DNA of 64,000 nucleotides. Origin: Diplocloster hominis (GTDB lineage: Bacteria; Bacillota; Clostridia; Lachnospirales; Lachnospiraceae). Location: assembly GCF_032380655.1 (NCBI RefSeq), contig NZ_JAWDIY010000004.1, forward strand, positions 1 through 64,000, written 5' to 3'. This document shows, one piece after another, positions 1 through 8,794 of the stretch. The position numbers and the translations under genes were made by a program. The stretch's first letter is position 1. Every line of letters begins with the position of its first letter. Under the pieces are notes generated by a model. The model made no database searches. It worked only from the letters and a program-made list of their open reading frames with translations, and was not told the DNA's origin.

Positions 1-8
1 TTATCCGG

Positions 9-86
9 TTAAATTCCACTTTAAAGGGTTTGACGCATTTCGTCAAACCCTTTAATACCGAATTTAGTCTTCCGTGTGGAATTTAA
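9..86. repeat. Nested inverted repeat
   Basis: An outer 11-bp arm TTAAATTCCAC (9-19) is matched exactly by GTGGAATTTAA (76-86). Inside it lies a perfect 15-bp stem, TTAAAGGGTTTGACG (21-35) with CGTCAAACCCTTTAA (41-55), around a 5-nt loop. No long T run follows on either strand, so a simple intrinsic terminator is not obvious. It may be the end of a small mobile or REP-like element. The window edge cuts the context, so the nature of the element is open. Confidence 0.7.
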
Positions 87-152
87 GTTTACATGCGGAA
101 TTTACTTTTTCACTCAAGCCCGAATCCGCCCCGATACCAGCTTATTCTGCCC

Positions 153-267
153 GATTGGGGACATGTCCATTCCAGTTTGGGACATGTCCATTTTACCCGA
201 TTCTTATTCACTGAATAAAATGATCGAAATGGACATGTCCCAAACTGGAATGGACATGTCCCCAATC
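153..267. repeat. REP-like long palindrome (GGACATGTCC family, copy 1)
   Basis: A perfect 41-bp inverted repeat (153-193 against 227-267) encloses a 33-nt centre that holds a further 7-bp hairpin, TTATTCA (204-210) with TGAATAA (212-218). Each arm carries two copies of the self-complementary decamer GGACATGTCC. The structure starts one base after the stop codon of the TauE-type gene (stop at 269-271, minus strand). It could act as a 3'-end stabiliser or terminator, or be a REP/RAYT-type mobile repeat. Related copies occur at 10024-10050 and 59010-59047. Confidence 0.85.
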
Positions 268-268
268 G

Positions 269-1051
269 TCAGCAAAAATTTACAAAATTATAGACATTAA
301 TTCCGATAATCACAATCATCAGCAGCACAAACAACACCTTCTCAGCCCGTTCCGACACGACCCGGTGCGCTTTGCTTCCCAGCAATCCCCCAAGCACACC
401 GCCAACCACCATCACGGCCAGAAAGACTCCGGGCACTTCCGGAACATTTCCCCCGGCCAGCGTGTGCAGAAGGCTTGTCGCCTGTGAGAACATAATCATA
501 TACAGCGAATTCACCGCCGCTGTCTTTGCCGACATGGAAAAGAAATAATAGAGCACTACCAGATTAATCGGCCCGCCGCCGATTCCCAGAAATGAGGACA
601 GTACCCCCAGCACCAGTCCGATGCCCAGACATACCGCCGTATGCCTGACATGCAGCGTCCTGATTCTGGCACTGTACAACGTATAGACCAGAGTCCCCAC
701 CGTCAGAAAGATCAGCATCATCGCCTGGATAGCCCCAACCTGGTTCTGATCCCCAAAAAAGCCAATCACATACTGAAACCCGCTTTTTCCGACGAGTCCT
801 CCAACCGCCGCTCCTATAGCCAGCGGTGTGGATGTCTTCCAGTCGATCTTCCCGCTTCCCTGCCGCATCTGCCGGAAGACAGATACCACGCTCATAGACA
901 GAACCGTGCAGCCTGACAGGAAGCTGATGCCGGCAACTCCCATAATATCTGCCGCATCCAGCACCGGCTTGATGATCACTCCGCCGCCGATCCCGCAGAT
1001 CGCTCCCACGACCGACGACAGAAAACTGATAAAAAATATAAGTATCTCCAT
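269..1051 (-). CDS. TauE/SafE-family sulfite/organosulfonate exporter
   Basis: Predicted integral membrane protein of 260 aa, the usual length for TauE/SafE permeases. Sequence shows many hydrophobic segments and the internal repeat typical of the family: a GIGGG motif near residue 20 and again near residue 155. Members export sulfite, sulfoacetate or other sulfur anions. It is the last gene of an operon with a sulfatase, its maturase and a taurine/sulfonate-type ABC importer, so the inferred role is removal of sulfate or sulfite released in the cytoplasm. The gap to the upstream maturase gene is 15 bp. The substrate is not shown by the sequence, and other family members carry unrelated anions. 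Confidence 0.85.
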   Translation of the reverse strand: MEILIFFISFLSSVVGAICGIGGGVIIKPVLDAADIMGVAGISFLSGCTVLSMSVVSVFRQMRQGSGKIDWKTSTPLAIGAAVGGLVGKSGFQYVIGFFGDQNQVGAIQAMMLIFLTVGTLVYTLYSARIRTLHVRHTAVCLGIGLVLGVLSSFLGIGGGPINLVVLYYFFSMSAKTAAVNSLYMIMFSQATSLLHTLAGGNVPEVPGVFLAVMVVGGVLGGLLGSKAHRVVSERAEKVLFVLLMIVIIGINVYNFVNFC

Positions 1052-1066
1052 AGATTGTACCTTCTT

Positions 1067-2185
1067 TTATCCGGCTGTTATATGCGATGCGATTTCCATC
1101 AATCCCGGCAGCGCATGTGCAAAGAACATTTTGTAACTCTCACAAAAATAATTCCCACCATATTTTCCGGACGGCAGAAGCAGCCGGTTTCTTTTGCAGC
1201 CGCCGCGGCAGATCCGGAAATAACTGCACTCAGAGCATAATTTCTGCGCTTCCTGAGATTCTTTTATGAATCCTGACACCCGGCGGTGTTCTTCGATTTC
1301 TTCAAAAGAGCATTCCTTAAGATTCCCAAGCTTAAAGGCACTCATGGCGTAAAAATCACAGGGATAGACGCTCCCGTCCGCCTCAATCACATTCTGCCTC
1401 CCGCATACACCGTTCATATCACAACACTCCGCCGGGTTTCCAAGCAGCAATGCCAGGTAATTCTCAAACTGGCGGATATAAGGCTGTTCTCCTCTCAACA
1501 CGTCGGCGTACCACAGATCAAACAGCCGGATCAGGAATCCGCCGTACTCTGCCGGACTCAGGGAGTATTCTTCCATCCCCTTCTCCTTGCCAAAAGGGTC
1601 CAGACAGGGAATGAATTGAAGATACTGGAATCTTTCCCGTTTAAAGAACTGATAGATCCGTCCGACACAGACCGCACTGTCTCTGGTCACCACGGTGAGA
1701 ATGTTAAATGGCACTCCGTAACGCCTGCACAGCCGGATCGTATCCATGACACCGTCAAAGGTTTCCCGTCCCTGCCGGGTCTTTCGATACCGGTCGTGCA
1801 ATTCCCTGGTCCCGTCCAAAGAGATCCCCACCAGAAATCCTTTTTCAGCCAGGAATGGAAACCACTCCTTATTGAGCCGGTATCCATTCGTCTGTATTGT
1901 ATTGTGGATGACCAGATTTCTGGTGTTATACTGTTCCTGAAGCCTAACCGCGTCCCGGTAAAAATCCAGGCCCGCCAGCGTCGGTTCGCCTCCCTGATAG
2001 CCGATCACACATTCATCCTGCGCATAGTCCATGGCCTTTTTTATGATCTGCTCCAGGGTGTCCAGCTTCATAAGACACTCACTTCCCGGATCTCTGGCCT
2101 GATAAAGCTCCCTGTAAAAACAGTATTCACATCGCAGGTTGCAACTGCCGGAAGCCGGTTTTATCAACAAGTTCAGAGCTGGCAT
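1067..2185 (-). CDS. Anaerobic sulfatase-maturating enzyme (radical SAM, SPASM)
   Basis: Radical S-adenosylmethionine enzyme of 372 aa that converts the active-site Cys or Ser of a sulfatase to formylglycine without oxygen. Near the N-terminus is CNLRCEYC, with the three [4Fe-4S]-binding cysteines at residues 15, 19 and 22. The GGEPTL motif follows near residue 65. The C-terminal SPASM region is rich in cysteines (CCDMNGVCGRQ, then CSECSYFRICRGGCKRN), fitting two auxiliary clusters. It lies directly downstream of a Cys-type sulfatase (gap about 54 bp), its evident substrate. Both family features and context agree, so the assignment is strong. Confidence 0.93.
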   Translation of the reverse strand: MPALNLLIKPASGSCNLRCEYCFYRELYQARDPGSECLMKLDTLEQIIKKAMDYAQDECVIGYQGGEPTLAGLDFYRDAVRLQEQYNTRNLVIHNTIQTNGYRLNKEWFPFLAEKGFLVGISLDGTRELHDRYRKTRQGRETFDGVMDTIRLCRRYGVPFNILTVVTRDSAVCVGRIYQFFKRERFQYLQFIPCLDPFGKEKGMEEYSLSPAEYGGFLIRLFDLWYADVLRGEQPYIRQFENYLALLLGNPAECCDMNGVCGRQNVIEADGSVYPCDFYAMSAFKLGNLKECSFEEIEEHRRVSGFIKESQEAQKLCSECSYFRICRGGCKRNRLLLPSGKYGGNYFCESYKMFFAHALPGLMEIASHITAG

Positions 2186-2239
2186 TTTCTCCCTCCATCC
2201 AGGGAATATCCCATTTTGCTATGAGCACTTAGCCTTCCA

Positions 2240-3859
2240 CTACAGATAATTCCTCATGCCCTTCTGTATCAGATCCTGATAGAATCTTTCCCCGATCCTG
2301 CCGTCCCTGTCATAGACTCCATAATAGGGCGCCAAATCCCAGGACATCCCTCCGGACACATCCTTTTCCCGGCCAGTGCAGGGGATCGTCGGATTCGCCG
2401 TCTTGATCCTTGTGGTCCGGACCAGCCAGCAGTAAAGCTTATATCTGAGTTCCTGCACCACATCCTGGTACCCGGGATCAAAATATAGATTTTTTAATTC
2501 ATAAGGATCATTTTCCATATCAAAGAGTTCCCCAAAGTCTTCTCCCTGGAATTCCGGAAGATATTGGGTCAGTTTATAGCGTTTCGTGTGGATCGTCTTT
2601 GTATTCGGGTTCTCCGTAACCGCCATATCCCGGATCGCGGTGTCATCCTTTAGTACCGGTACCGCGCTTTTACCGTCCGCCCAGTCCGGACGCGCCAGCC
2701 CTGCCAGTTCGCACACCGTAGGCAGAATATCAATGGATTCCACCAGGGAATCCCGCACCTCGCCTGCCTTCATTTTCCCCTTCCAGGAAAAGATCATGGG
2801 TATTCTGGTGACACAGCCAAAGCCGATCCCCGGCGCCTTCTCGATCATGCCATGTTCTCCCGCGAACTCTCCGTGATCTGTCGTGTAGACAATGATTGTA
2901 TTTTCCCTGATACCCAGCTCGTCCAGTTTGTCCAGCACCCGGCCCATAGCGTCATCCATCTGGGAAACACAGGCATAATATCCCCGCAGTACCCGTTTTC
3001 TCGCCTCATCGAAGTCCCGGGGCTCGAACAGCATCCAGTCTCCATTCTTCTGGAAATTCTCCTGGGTAGTCCTGGCCGCGGCCGACCGGTCATGCATGTC
3101 ATTTCCTGCGTTTGGCGGCAGTTCCAGATCCATGCCCTCGTACAAATCCCAGAATTCTCTGCACGGCGCATAAGTCTGATGCGGTCTGGGAACGGTCATC
3201 CAGTAACAGAAGGGTTTCTCCTCCTTTACACATTCCTCGATAAATTGATTGGTACACTTGGCTGTCCAGGCCTCCATGGAATGTTCCTTCGGAATCCTGG
3301 AAAACCGGGAATCCACGCACTGTCCTTTCCTGTGCTCATTTTGCTGGAACCATTCCTGCAGGATCTTGTCATCCCGCTCCTCATATAGCCCGTGTTCGGC
3401 CAGATAGACCGAGTAGTCATCCCCTTTTAGTCCCTGGCAGCCCTCTTCCATCCTGCGGTTCCATGGCCTGACCGGATGTTCGAAGCCATACCCGTCTCCC
3501 ACGTAATCACAGGCGTCTGATACCCAGCCGGCCGGCGTATGTAATTTCCCCGCCGCCCCGGTCCGGTAGCCCTGCTCTTTGAAATATTCGAAAATATTCG
3601 GCAGGTGTTCCGGTTTTTCCCCCATCAGTCCATAGTAACCGATGTTGTGGGCGTACTGCCCGCTCAGCATACACATCCTGGACGGGGTACAGATGGGATT
3701 CTGTGTAAATGCATGATCTATTTTGATACCGTCCCCGGCCAATCGGTCCAGATTCGGCGTGATTACCTGTTCATTGCCGTAACAGCCCAAGGCCCTGGCG
3801 CTGTGCTGGTCGCTGTGCAGAATCAGGACATTCGGCATACGTTGTTTTTCGTTCTTCAC
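2240..3859 (-). CDS. Cys-type sulfatase, cytoplasmic (alkaline phosphatase superfamily)
   Basis: Type I sulfatase of 539 aa. The signature CTPSR is at residues 57-61; Cys57 is the residue expected to be matured to formylglycine by the downstream radical SAM enzyme. Metal-binding features are also visible: HSDQH near residue 15, and TTDHGEFAGEHG in the middle of the protein. There is no signal peptide, so it should act on an imported sulfate ester inside the cell. The start is GTG, chosen for a good AGGAGG site 5-6 bases upstream; the next in-frame ATG is residue 8. It is transcribed after the ABC importer genes. The natural substrate (aryl, choline or sugar sulfate) cannot be told from sequence. 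Confidence 0.92.
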   Translation of the reverse strand: MKNEKQRMPNVLILHSDQHSARALGCYGNEQVITPNLDRLAGDGIKIDHAFTQNPICTPSRMCMLSGQYAHNIGYYGLMGEKPEHLPNIFEYFKEQGYRTGAAGKLHTPAGWVSDACDYVGDGYGFEHPVRPWNRRMEEGCQGLKGDDYSVYLAEHGLYEERDDKILQEWFQQNEHRKGQCVDSRFSRIPKEHSMEAWTAKCTNQFIEECVKEEKPFCYWMTVPRPHQTYAPCREFWDLYEGMDLELPPNAGNDMHDRSAAARTTQENFQKNGDWMLFEPRDFDEARKRVLRGYYACVSQMDDAMGRVLDKLDELGIRENTIIVYTTDHGEFAGEHGMIEKAPGIGFGCVTRIPMIFSWKGKMKAGEVRDSLVESIDILPTVCELAGLARPDWADGKSAVPVLKDDTAIRDMAVTENPNTKTIHTKRYKLTQYLPEFQGEDFGELFDMENDPYELKNLYFDPGYQDVVQELRYKLYCWLVRTTRIKTANPTIPCTGREKDVSGGMSWDLAPYYGVYDRDGRIGERFYQDLIQKGMRNYL

Positions 3860-3906
3860 CTTTACCTCCTACTGCATCCTCTCGAATACAGATTCTATAG
3901 ACTTCC

Positions 3907-4650
3907 CTACCACCATTTGATCAGATCAGTTACCTGGTTTCTCAATTTTACAAATTCTTCGCCGGCAATATCCCGGGGCCTCGGCAGCGGATTATCCAGG
4001 AAGGTTTTCACCGTCGTCGGCTTATTGGTCAGAATCAGAATCTTACGTCCCAGATAGACGGCCTCCTCAATATTATGTGTGATAAACATTACGGTAGTTC
4101 CGGTTGCTTCCCATAGCTTGATCAGCTCATCCTCCAGCTTGTAGCGCAATTCAATGTCCAGCTGGGCATAAGGCTCATCCATCAGCAGCAGATTCGGCTT
4201 CGTGGCAAATGCCCTGGCAATCGATACCCTCTGCAGCATACTGGCCGAGAGCTGTCTGGGGAAAAATTTCCGATACGGGGTCAGGCCTACGATCTCCATA
4301 AATTCCTCGACCCGCTCCTTTTTCTCCTGATCACCGACTTTTTTGATATCCAGGCCGAACCGGATGTTCTCCTCCACAGTCAGCCACGGCATTGTGGAAT
4401 TCTCCTGAAAAATATAGGACACATTGTGTTTCTTCAGATCCACCGGCTCATCATCAATCAGGATCTGACCGGAGGTAATCTGATACAGGTTCGTCAGACT
4501 GTTTAAAAAGGTGGTTTTCCCGCATCCGGTGGGTCCTACCACGCACAGCAGCTCTCCCGCCTCCACTTCAAAGTTCATATTATCCAATACAAGGAGATCT
4601 CCGAATTTCTTCGTTAAATTTACCGCCTTTATATTCGCTCCACGACTCAT
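3907..4650 (-). CDS. ABC transporter ATPase, nitrate/sulfonate/taurine type (1)
   Basis: ATP-binding subunit of 247 aa, related to SsuB/TauB. Walker A GPTGCGKT is at residues 39-46 and Walker B LLLMDEP follows the signature region. The signature reads LSASMLQR instead of the common LSGGxxQR, a mild departure. It lies 11 bp after the other ATPase gene of the same operon, so the importer probably uses two different ATPases as a heterodimer, matching its two different permeases. With the upstream lipoprotein it should power uptake of a sulfur compound for the sulfatase. The start is ATG with a GGAGGAG site. Confidence 0.9.
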   Translation of the reverse strand: MSRGANIKAVNLTKKFGDLLVLDNMNFEVEAGELLCVVGPTGCGKTTFLNSLTNLYQITSGQILIDDEPVDLKKHNVSYIFQENSTMPWLTVEENIRFGLDIKKVGDQEKKERVEEFMEIVGLTPYRKFFPRQLSASMLQRVSIARAFATKPNLLLMDEPYAQLDIELRYKLEDELIKLWEATGTTVMFITHNIEEAVYLGRKILILTNKPTTVKTFLDNPLPRPRDIAGEEFVKLRNQVTDLIKWW

Positions 4651-4661
4651 TTGCTCTCCTC

Positions 4662-5444
4662 CTATTTCGTAATATCCACGATGCTGGTGATTTCCTTGCG
4701 CAGCCGCAGGAATTCGGGATCCACATAGCTTCGTGGCCTGGGCAGATCGATCTTATACTCCGCCTTGATCGTCGCCGGGCAGTTACTCAGCACCACAATC
4801 CGGTCCGCCAGATACAGAGCTTCTTCTATATTATTCGTGACAAAGATCACCGTCCGTTTTTCCTTCTGCCAGATCTTCTCGATCTCTTCCTGCATCATAT
4901 AGCGGGTCTGGGCATCCAGCGCGCCAAAGGGTTCGTCCATCAGCAGCACGTCCGGTTCGTTACAGTAGGCCCTGGCGATTCCCACACGCTGCTTCATGCC
5001 GCCCGATAATTTTACCGGATAAGCCTTCTCAAATCCCTGCAGCCCCACCAGATCAATATAATACTGGGCCTTCTTCTGCCGTTCTTCTTTCCCAACGCCC
5101 CGGATCTTCGGGCCGTATTCCACATTTCCCATGGTGGTCAGCCACGGAAACAGATTGATGGTCTGATAGACAACCCCTCTGTCGGCACCGGGTCCTGTGA
5201 CCGTCTTGCCGTTGACCGTAATCTCACCGGAAGTGGCCGGCAAAAGCCCGGAGATCAGATTAATCATCGTGGTCTTTCCGCACTGCCCGGGTCCGAACAG
5301 AACCAGGAATTCGTTCTTTTTCACCTGAAGATCGATGTCGCCGATCACCACGTGTTCTTCTCCTGCCAGGTTCAGGAACTTTTTATGGACAGCCTTGCAC
5401 TCGATTACCGGAGCTTCTATTTTCCTCTCACGTTCCACTGACAT
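4662..5444 (-). CDS. ABC transporter ATPase, nitrate/sulfonate/taurine type (2)
   Basis: Second ATP-binding subunit (260 aa) of the sulfonate-type importer. Walker A GPGQCGKT is at residues 51-58, the signature LSGGMKQR is canonical, and LLMDEPFGALD carries Walker B and the D-loop. The coding region overlaps the 3' end of the upstream permease gene by 28 bp, indicating translational coupling. Two distinct ATPases in one operon are less common than a single SsuB-type subunit that homodimerises. The substrate is inferred from the sulfatase context only. Confidence 0.9.
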   Translation of the reverse strand: MSVERERKIEAPVIECKAVHKKFLNLAGEEHVVIGDIDLQVKKNEFLVLFGPGQCGKTTMINLISGLLPATSGEITVNGKTVTGPGADRGVVYQTINLFPWLTTMGNVEYGPKIRGVGKEERQKKAQYYIDLVGLQGFEKAYPVKLSGGMKQRVGIARAYCNEPDVLLMDEPFGALDAQTRYMMQEEIEKIWQKEKRTVIFVTNNIEEALYLADRIVVLSNCPATIKAEYKIDLPRPRSYVDPEFLRLRKEITSIVDITK

Positions 5445-6211
5445 AATTTGCCTTCCACTCCTCTCATAATGGTTGCTAACAGGAAGCCGACGATACCGAT
5501 CGCCAGGATTCCCACAAAGATCTGAGAAATATTATTGATATCCATACCGCTGACGATCAGGAAGCCCAGGCCTTTGGAAGAACGGACCATTTCCGCCGCC
5601 ACCACGGCCGCCCAGCTGGATGAGATACCGATCTGCATCCCGGCGAAAATATAGGGGATCGTAGCCGGGATAACCACGGTGCGGAACACCTGGGCTTCAT
5701 TGGCTCCCAGCATCTTCGCGCAGCCCACCAGCTCCTGATTGATGGATTTGGTTCCCATGAACACGTTAATCGTAATGTTGTTAAACGCGGACAGGAAAAT
5801 GATAAAATATGCCATGGTCTCACCCAGGCCGAACCACAGAATCGCCAGAGAGATCCAGGCAATAGGAGGGATCGGACGGATCATTTCATAGAATGGACGG
5901 AAAATGGCTTCCGCCAGTCTGTATCTTCCCATCAAAAGACCCAGGCTGATACCCAGGATACAGGCCACGGAATATCCCACCAGTACCCGGCTCAGGCTCC
6001 AGAACGTATGCCCGAATATGGTATACCCGGCCGTCTTCTGGGTGAATGCCTCGAAGAAGCTTTTCAAAATGACGACGGGCCCCGGCATAATCTCTCCCAG
6101 TCTGGTTCCGTTGGTCCCGAAATGCCAGATCAGAAGAAATCCCAGAATCGCGATGATTCCGCAGATCAGCCGCCAAAAATCATCTCTGTCTTTGAACAGT
6201 TTTTTCGCCAT
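5417..6211 (-). CDS. ABC transporter permease, SsuC/TauC type (1)
   Basis: Inner-membrane subunit of 264 aa with about six hydrophobic segments and a BPD_transp_1 fold. The EAA-type loop (ELVGCAKMLGANEAQVFRTVVIPA) that docks on the ATPase is clear. The ATG at 6211 forms a TAATG stop-start overlap with the upstream permease and has a GAGGAGGC site 9 bases away; an ATG six bases earlier is too close to that site. It should pair with the second permease as a heterodimeric channel for the operon's sulfur compound. Confidence 0.9.
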   Translation of the reverse strand: MAKKLFKDRDDFWRLICGIIAILGFLLIWHFGTNGTRLGEIMPGPVVILKSFFEAFTQKTAGYTIFGHTFWSLSRVLVGYSVACILGISLGLLMGRYRLAEAIFRPFYEMIRPIPPIAWISLAILWFGLGETMAYFIIFLSAFNNITINVFMGTKSINQELVGCAKMLGANEAQVFRTVVIPATIPYIFAGMQIGISSSWAAVVAAEMVRSSKGLGFLIVSGMDINNISQIFVGILAIGIVGFLLATIMRGVEGKLCQWNVRGK

Positions 6212-6975
6212 TACCATCTGCCTCCTCTCAGTACCAGTTTTTCCAGCAGATTCAGCAGGACGCCTAAGAGTGCCCCCACGATACCGATCATCGCCATACC
6301 TGCTATGATAATGTCAACCCGCATTAGCCCCCGGCTCTGCTGGATCATGAAGCCCAGGCCTTTTGTGGATGCCAGAAGCTCCGCCGCGATCAATGCGCCC
6401 CAGGAAGTCCCAAGCGCTGCTTTCATCCCGGTCATGATCATGGGAAGTGCGGTGGGAATCGCGATCTTGAAGAGCTGTGTCGCATTGCTGGCCCCGTAGA
6501 TCTGTCCGACCCACAGATGGACGCTTTCCGTCTGCTTGATACCGGAGTAGGAATTGATGACACAGGCGGTAAAGGATGAGATAAAGATAACCATGGATTT
6601 TGACAAGAGGCCGATGCCGAACAGAATGATCATCAGCGGAATCCAGGCGATTCCCGGAACCGGACGGATCAGATCAAACAGAGGTCTGGCAAACCAATCG
6701 AATTTCTTATACCAGGCCATGCAGATTCCAAGCGGAATACCGACCAGCAGGCCGATCAGGTAACCCGACAGCGCCACCTTTAAGGAAGCTGCCAGATGTA
6801 CGAGCATCGTGGCTCCATCCGGGTTTTTATCCGTAAATTTCAGGAAGAAAGCTTTCACTACCGCCACCGGTGTGGGAAGCATCCCGCCCGGATTCATAGC
6901 CGCGCAGATCTGCCAGATCATCAGGAAAATGGCCACGGCCGCAATAGAGATCAGCGTATATTTTTTCTCTTTCAT
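6211..6975 (-). CDS. ABC transporter permease, SsuC/TauC type (2)
   Basis: Membrane subunit of 254 aa, paralogous to the following permease. It has an N-terminal transmembrane segment, five further hydrophobic stretches and the EAA-type coupling loop (VGQIYGASNATQLFKIAIPTALP). Its stop codon overlaps the next permease's ATG. It is the first gene after the solute-binding lipoprotein (gap 77 bp). The pair of unequal permeases plus the pair of unequal ATPases suggests a fully heteromeric transporter. Confidence 0.9.
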   Translation of the reverse strand: MKEKKYTLISIAAVAIFLMIWQICAAMNPGGMLPTPVAVVKAFFLKFTDKNPDGATMLVHLAASLKVALSGYLIGLLVGIPLGICMAWYKKFDWFARPLFDLIRPVPGIAWIPLMIILFGIGLLSKSMVIFISSFTACVINSYSGIKQTESVHLWVGQIYGASNATQLFKIAIPTALPMIMTGMKAALGTSWGALIAAELLASTKGLGFMIQQSRGLMRVDIIIAGMAMIGIVGALLGVLLNLLEKLVLRGGRW

Positions 6976-7052
6976 GGAGTTCCTCCTTCTTTTGAGGGAG
7001 CTGCCGCCTCAGTCTGTATCAGATCGAAGCGCAGCCCCGCAAAAGTCTGTCA

Positions 7053-8111
7053 TTATTTTGTTTCCGGTTTAATGTCGATGCCCAGTGCCTTGTTCAGATA
7101 ACTGGGATCCAGTGAGGAATACAGGTTCGGGATCTGGTCTTCCGTGATTTTACCATTCTCCACATAGAATTCGCCCTGGTCGGTGAAGCATTTTCCAAAG
7201 GAGTAGGTGCCGTCTGTAAAGTCATCCTTACCCATGTATTTTCTTACGGCGATCTCATCCGCCATATCCTGCTCGGAGTATTCTCGACCGTTATCTTTAA
7301 AGAACTTCATGGAATATTCGCTTCGCAGCGTATCATCTTTTAATTCCTCATCGGCTCTGATTACACATTTTACAAATTTCTCAATATCTTCCGGGCGCTC
7401 CTTGATCACTTCCGATCTGCCGAACAGCGCATCGATGATGCTGAATCCGGTCGCTTCCTCGAAGGTTGTGATCTGTACCATACCTTCGTTCTGCGCATTG
7501 AAGGAATAAGGCGGATAGGCCGCCAGCGCGTCCCCTTCTCCTGCCACAAAAGCCTGGAAAGCGGGGCCTGCGTCCATATGTACCATGGTGTAATCGTCAC
7601 TGGTCAATCCGAATTTGTCCATGTATTTGGAAACATTTAACTGTGCCGAGGTACCGAGCTGTCCCAGAACCGTTTTACCCTTCAGCACGTCTGCGGAACC
7701 ATATACATCAGGAGTATCCGTAAGTTCTCCCTGGACACTCAGGATATCGGAATCGGGCCTCACATAGATTCCCATTCCGCCGGAGGTACATAGCTCAGCC
7801 AGCAGCGTACAGTTGCCGGATGCCAGCGAGAAGATCGTGGCGGCGCCGGAAGCGGCCAGGTCGATCTGTTTCGCAGCGATCGCCTCGTTAATCGGAGCGC
7901 CGGTCTGGAATATCGAAAGTTCCACCTTCAGGCCTTCCTCCTCAAAATAGCCTTTGTCATACGCGTACTGTACCGGAACGCCTACGGATGCCGGCATGAT
8001 TCCGACCTTTAAAGGCTCTCCCTCTTTTTTCCCTCCGCATCCCGCCAAAGAGGCAGCAGCCAATACGGTTATAAGTCCTGCACAAATAAGTTTTTTCATT
8101 CTTCCTTTCAT
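7053..8111 (-). CDS. ABC transporter substrate-binding lipoprotein (SsuA/TauA/NMT1-like)
   Basis: Exported solute-binding protein of 352 aa. The N-terminus has a basic start, a hydrophobic core and a lipobox (LAGC, followed by GGKKEG), so it should be lipid-anchored on the outer face of the membrane. The body has features of the nitrate/sulfonate/taurine/thiamine-precursor binding family (YAYDKGYFEEEGLKVEL; AIAAKQIDLAASGAA). First gene of the sulfatase operon, with a consensus-like promoter just upstream. The ATG at 8111 has a GGAGAG site 8 bases upstream; a second ATG four codons later (MKKL) is also possible. Substrate unknown, probably a sulfonate or sulfate ester. Confidence 0.9.
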   Translation of the reverse strand: MKGRMKKLICAGLITVLAAASLAGCGGKKEGEPLKVGIMPASVGVPVQYAYDKGYFEEEGLKVELSIFQTGAPINEAIAAKQIDLAASGAATIFSLASGNCTLLAELCTSGGMGIYVRPDSDILSVQGELTDTPDVYGSADVLKGKTVLGQLGTSAQLNVSKYMDKFGLTSDDYTMVHMDAGPAFQAFVAGEGDALAAYPPYSFNAQNEGMVQITTFEEATGFSIIDALFGRSEVIKERPEDIEKFVKCVIRADEELKDDTLRSEYSMKFFKDNGREYSEQDMADEIAVRKYMGKDDFTDGTYSFGKCFTDQGEFYVENGKITEDQIPNLYSSLDPSYLNKALGIDIKPETK

Positions 8112-8152
8112 TCGTCTCTCTCCTTTAATGTGTACGTTAACAGTTCTATTTC

Positions 8153-8181
8153 ATTATAAGCAAACATGCAAAATAAGTCAA
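8153..8181 (-). promoter_or_regulatory. Sigma-A-type promoter of the sulfatase operon
   Basis: On the minus strand, -35 TTGACT (8176-8181) and -10 TATAAT (8153-8158) are 17 bp apart. The leader to the start codon at 8111 is short and contains GTTAAC-type palindromic bases. It should drive the whole lipoprotein-to-exporter operon. Confidence 0.8.
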
Positions 8182-8730
8182 TTTTTATTTGAATTTGTCG
8201 GTATTTTTGTGATTATTCAACCATTTTTTACATTTATTTTTATGCACATTTTACATTATTTCTTATATCTCGCATCCTTTCCTCTTCACTTTTCATATTC
8301 TTCCGTTACCGTACACACATGTAATTATTGTCATCTATGGAACAACAAATAATTACGAACAATAACCGATTATCCTATCTGTGTACCTGCATCTCCCGGC
8401 AGGCAAACCATAATATTTATTCTCAGCTCCCAATATAAGAAAATCCGGACAGCACTCTACAGAGAATGGATGCCCCCCCTTGTAAACGCAAAGAGCCTTA
8501 CTCCAAAACACCTGGCCGATCCGTTTTTATACGCCGCACATAAGCGCTATCTTCCTTTCGCAACCGTGTGAACTAACCGCCTTATGACTCTCAAATCCCG
8601 TTGATAAAGAGTTTCACCTGGGAAACTCTCCGCCTGCTGCGGGCCGTGTAAGCGGCATCTTCTCCTCCGCCGCTGTGCGATCTCCGCGGAGCGTATTTTA
8701 TTTCATATGAGCATTTTCCTATAAAATTAA

Positions 8731-8790
8731 AAACTGTTATAACAGCCCTGTCTGCTCCGCAGACTCGTTCTATTATAACAGTTTTTTCTG
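8731..8790. terminator. Bidirectional terminator downstream of the LacI-type gene
   Basis: AAACTGTTATAA (8731-8742) pairs exactly with TTATAACAGTTT (8773-8784). A T6 run follows on the plus strand and a TTTTTAATTTT stretch on the minus strand. An inner hairpin GTCTGC-TCC-GCAGAC (8750-8764) sits inside. It ends the minus-strand regulator gene. Confidence 0.75.
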
Positions 8791-8794
8791 ATCC

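Noticed and set aside
76..300. Plus-strand 74-codon open frame at the left edge
   Set aside because: It is a translation of the palindromic GGACATGTCC repeat (DMSIP and MSQTG repeats) and has no ribosome binding site.
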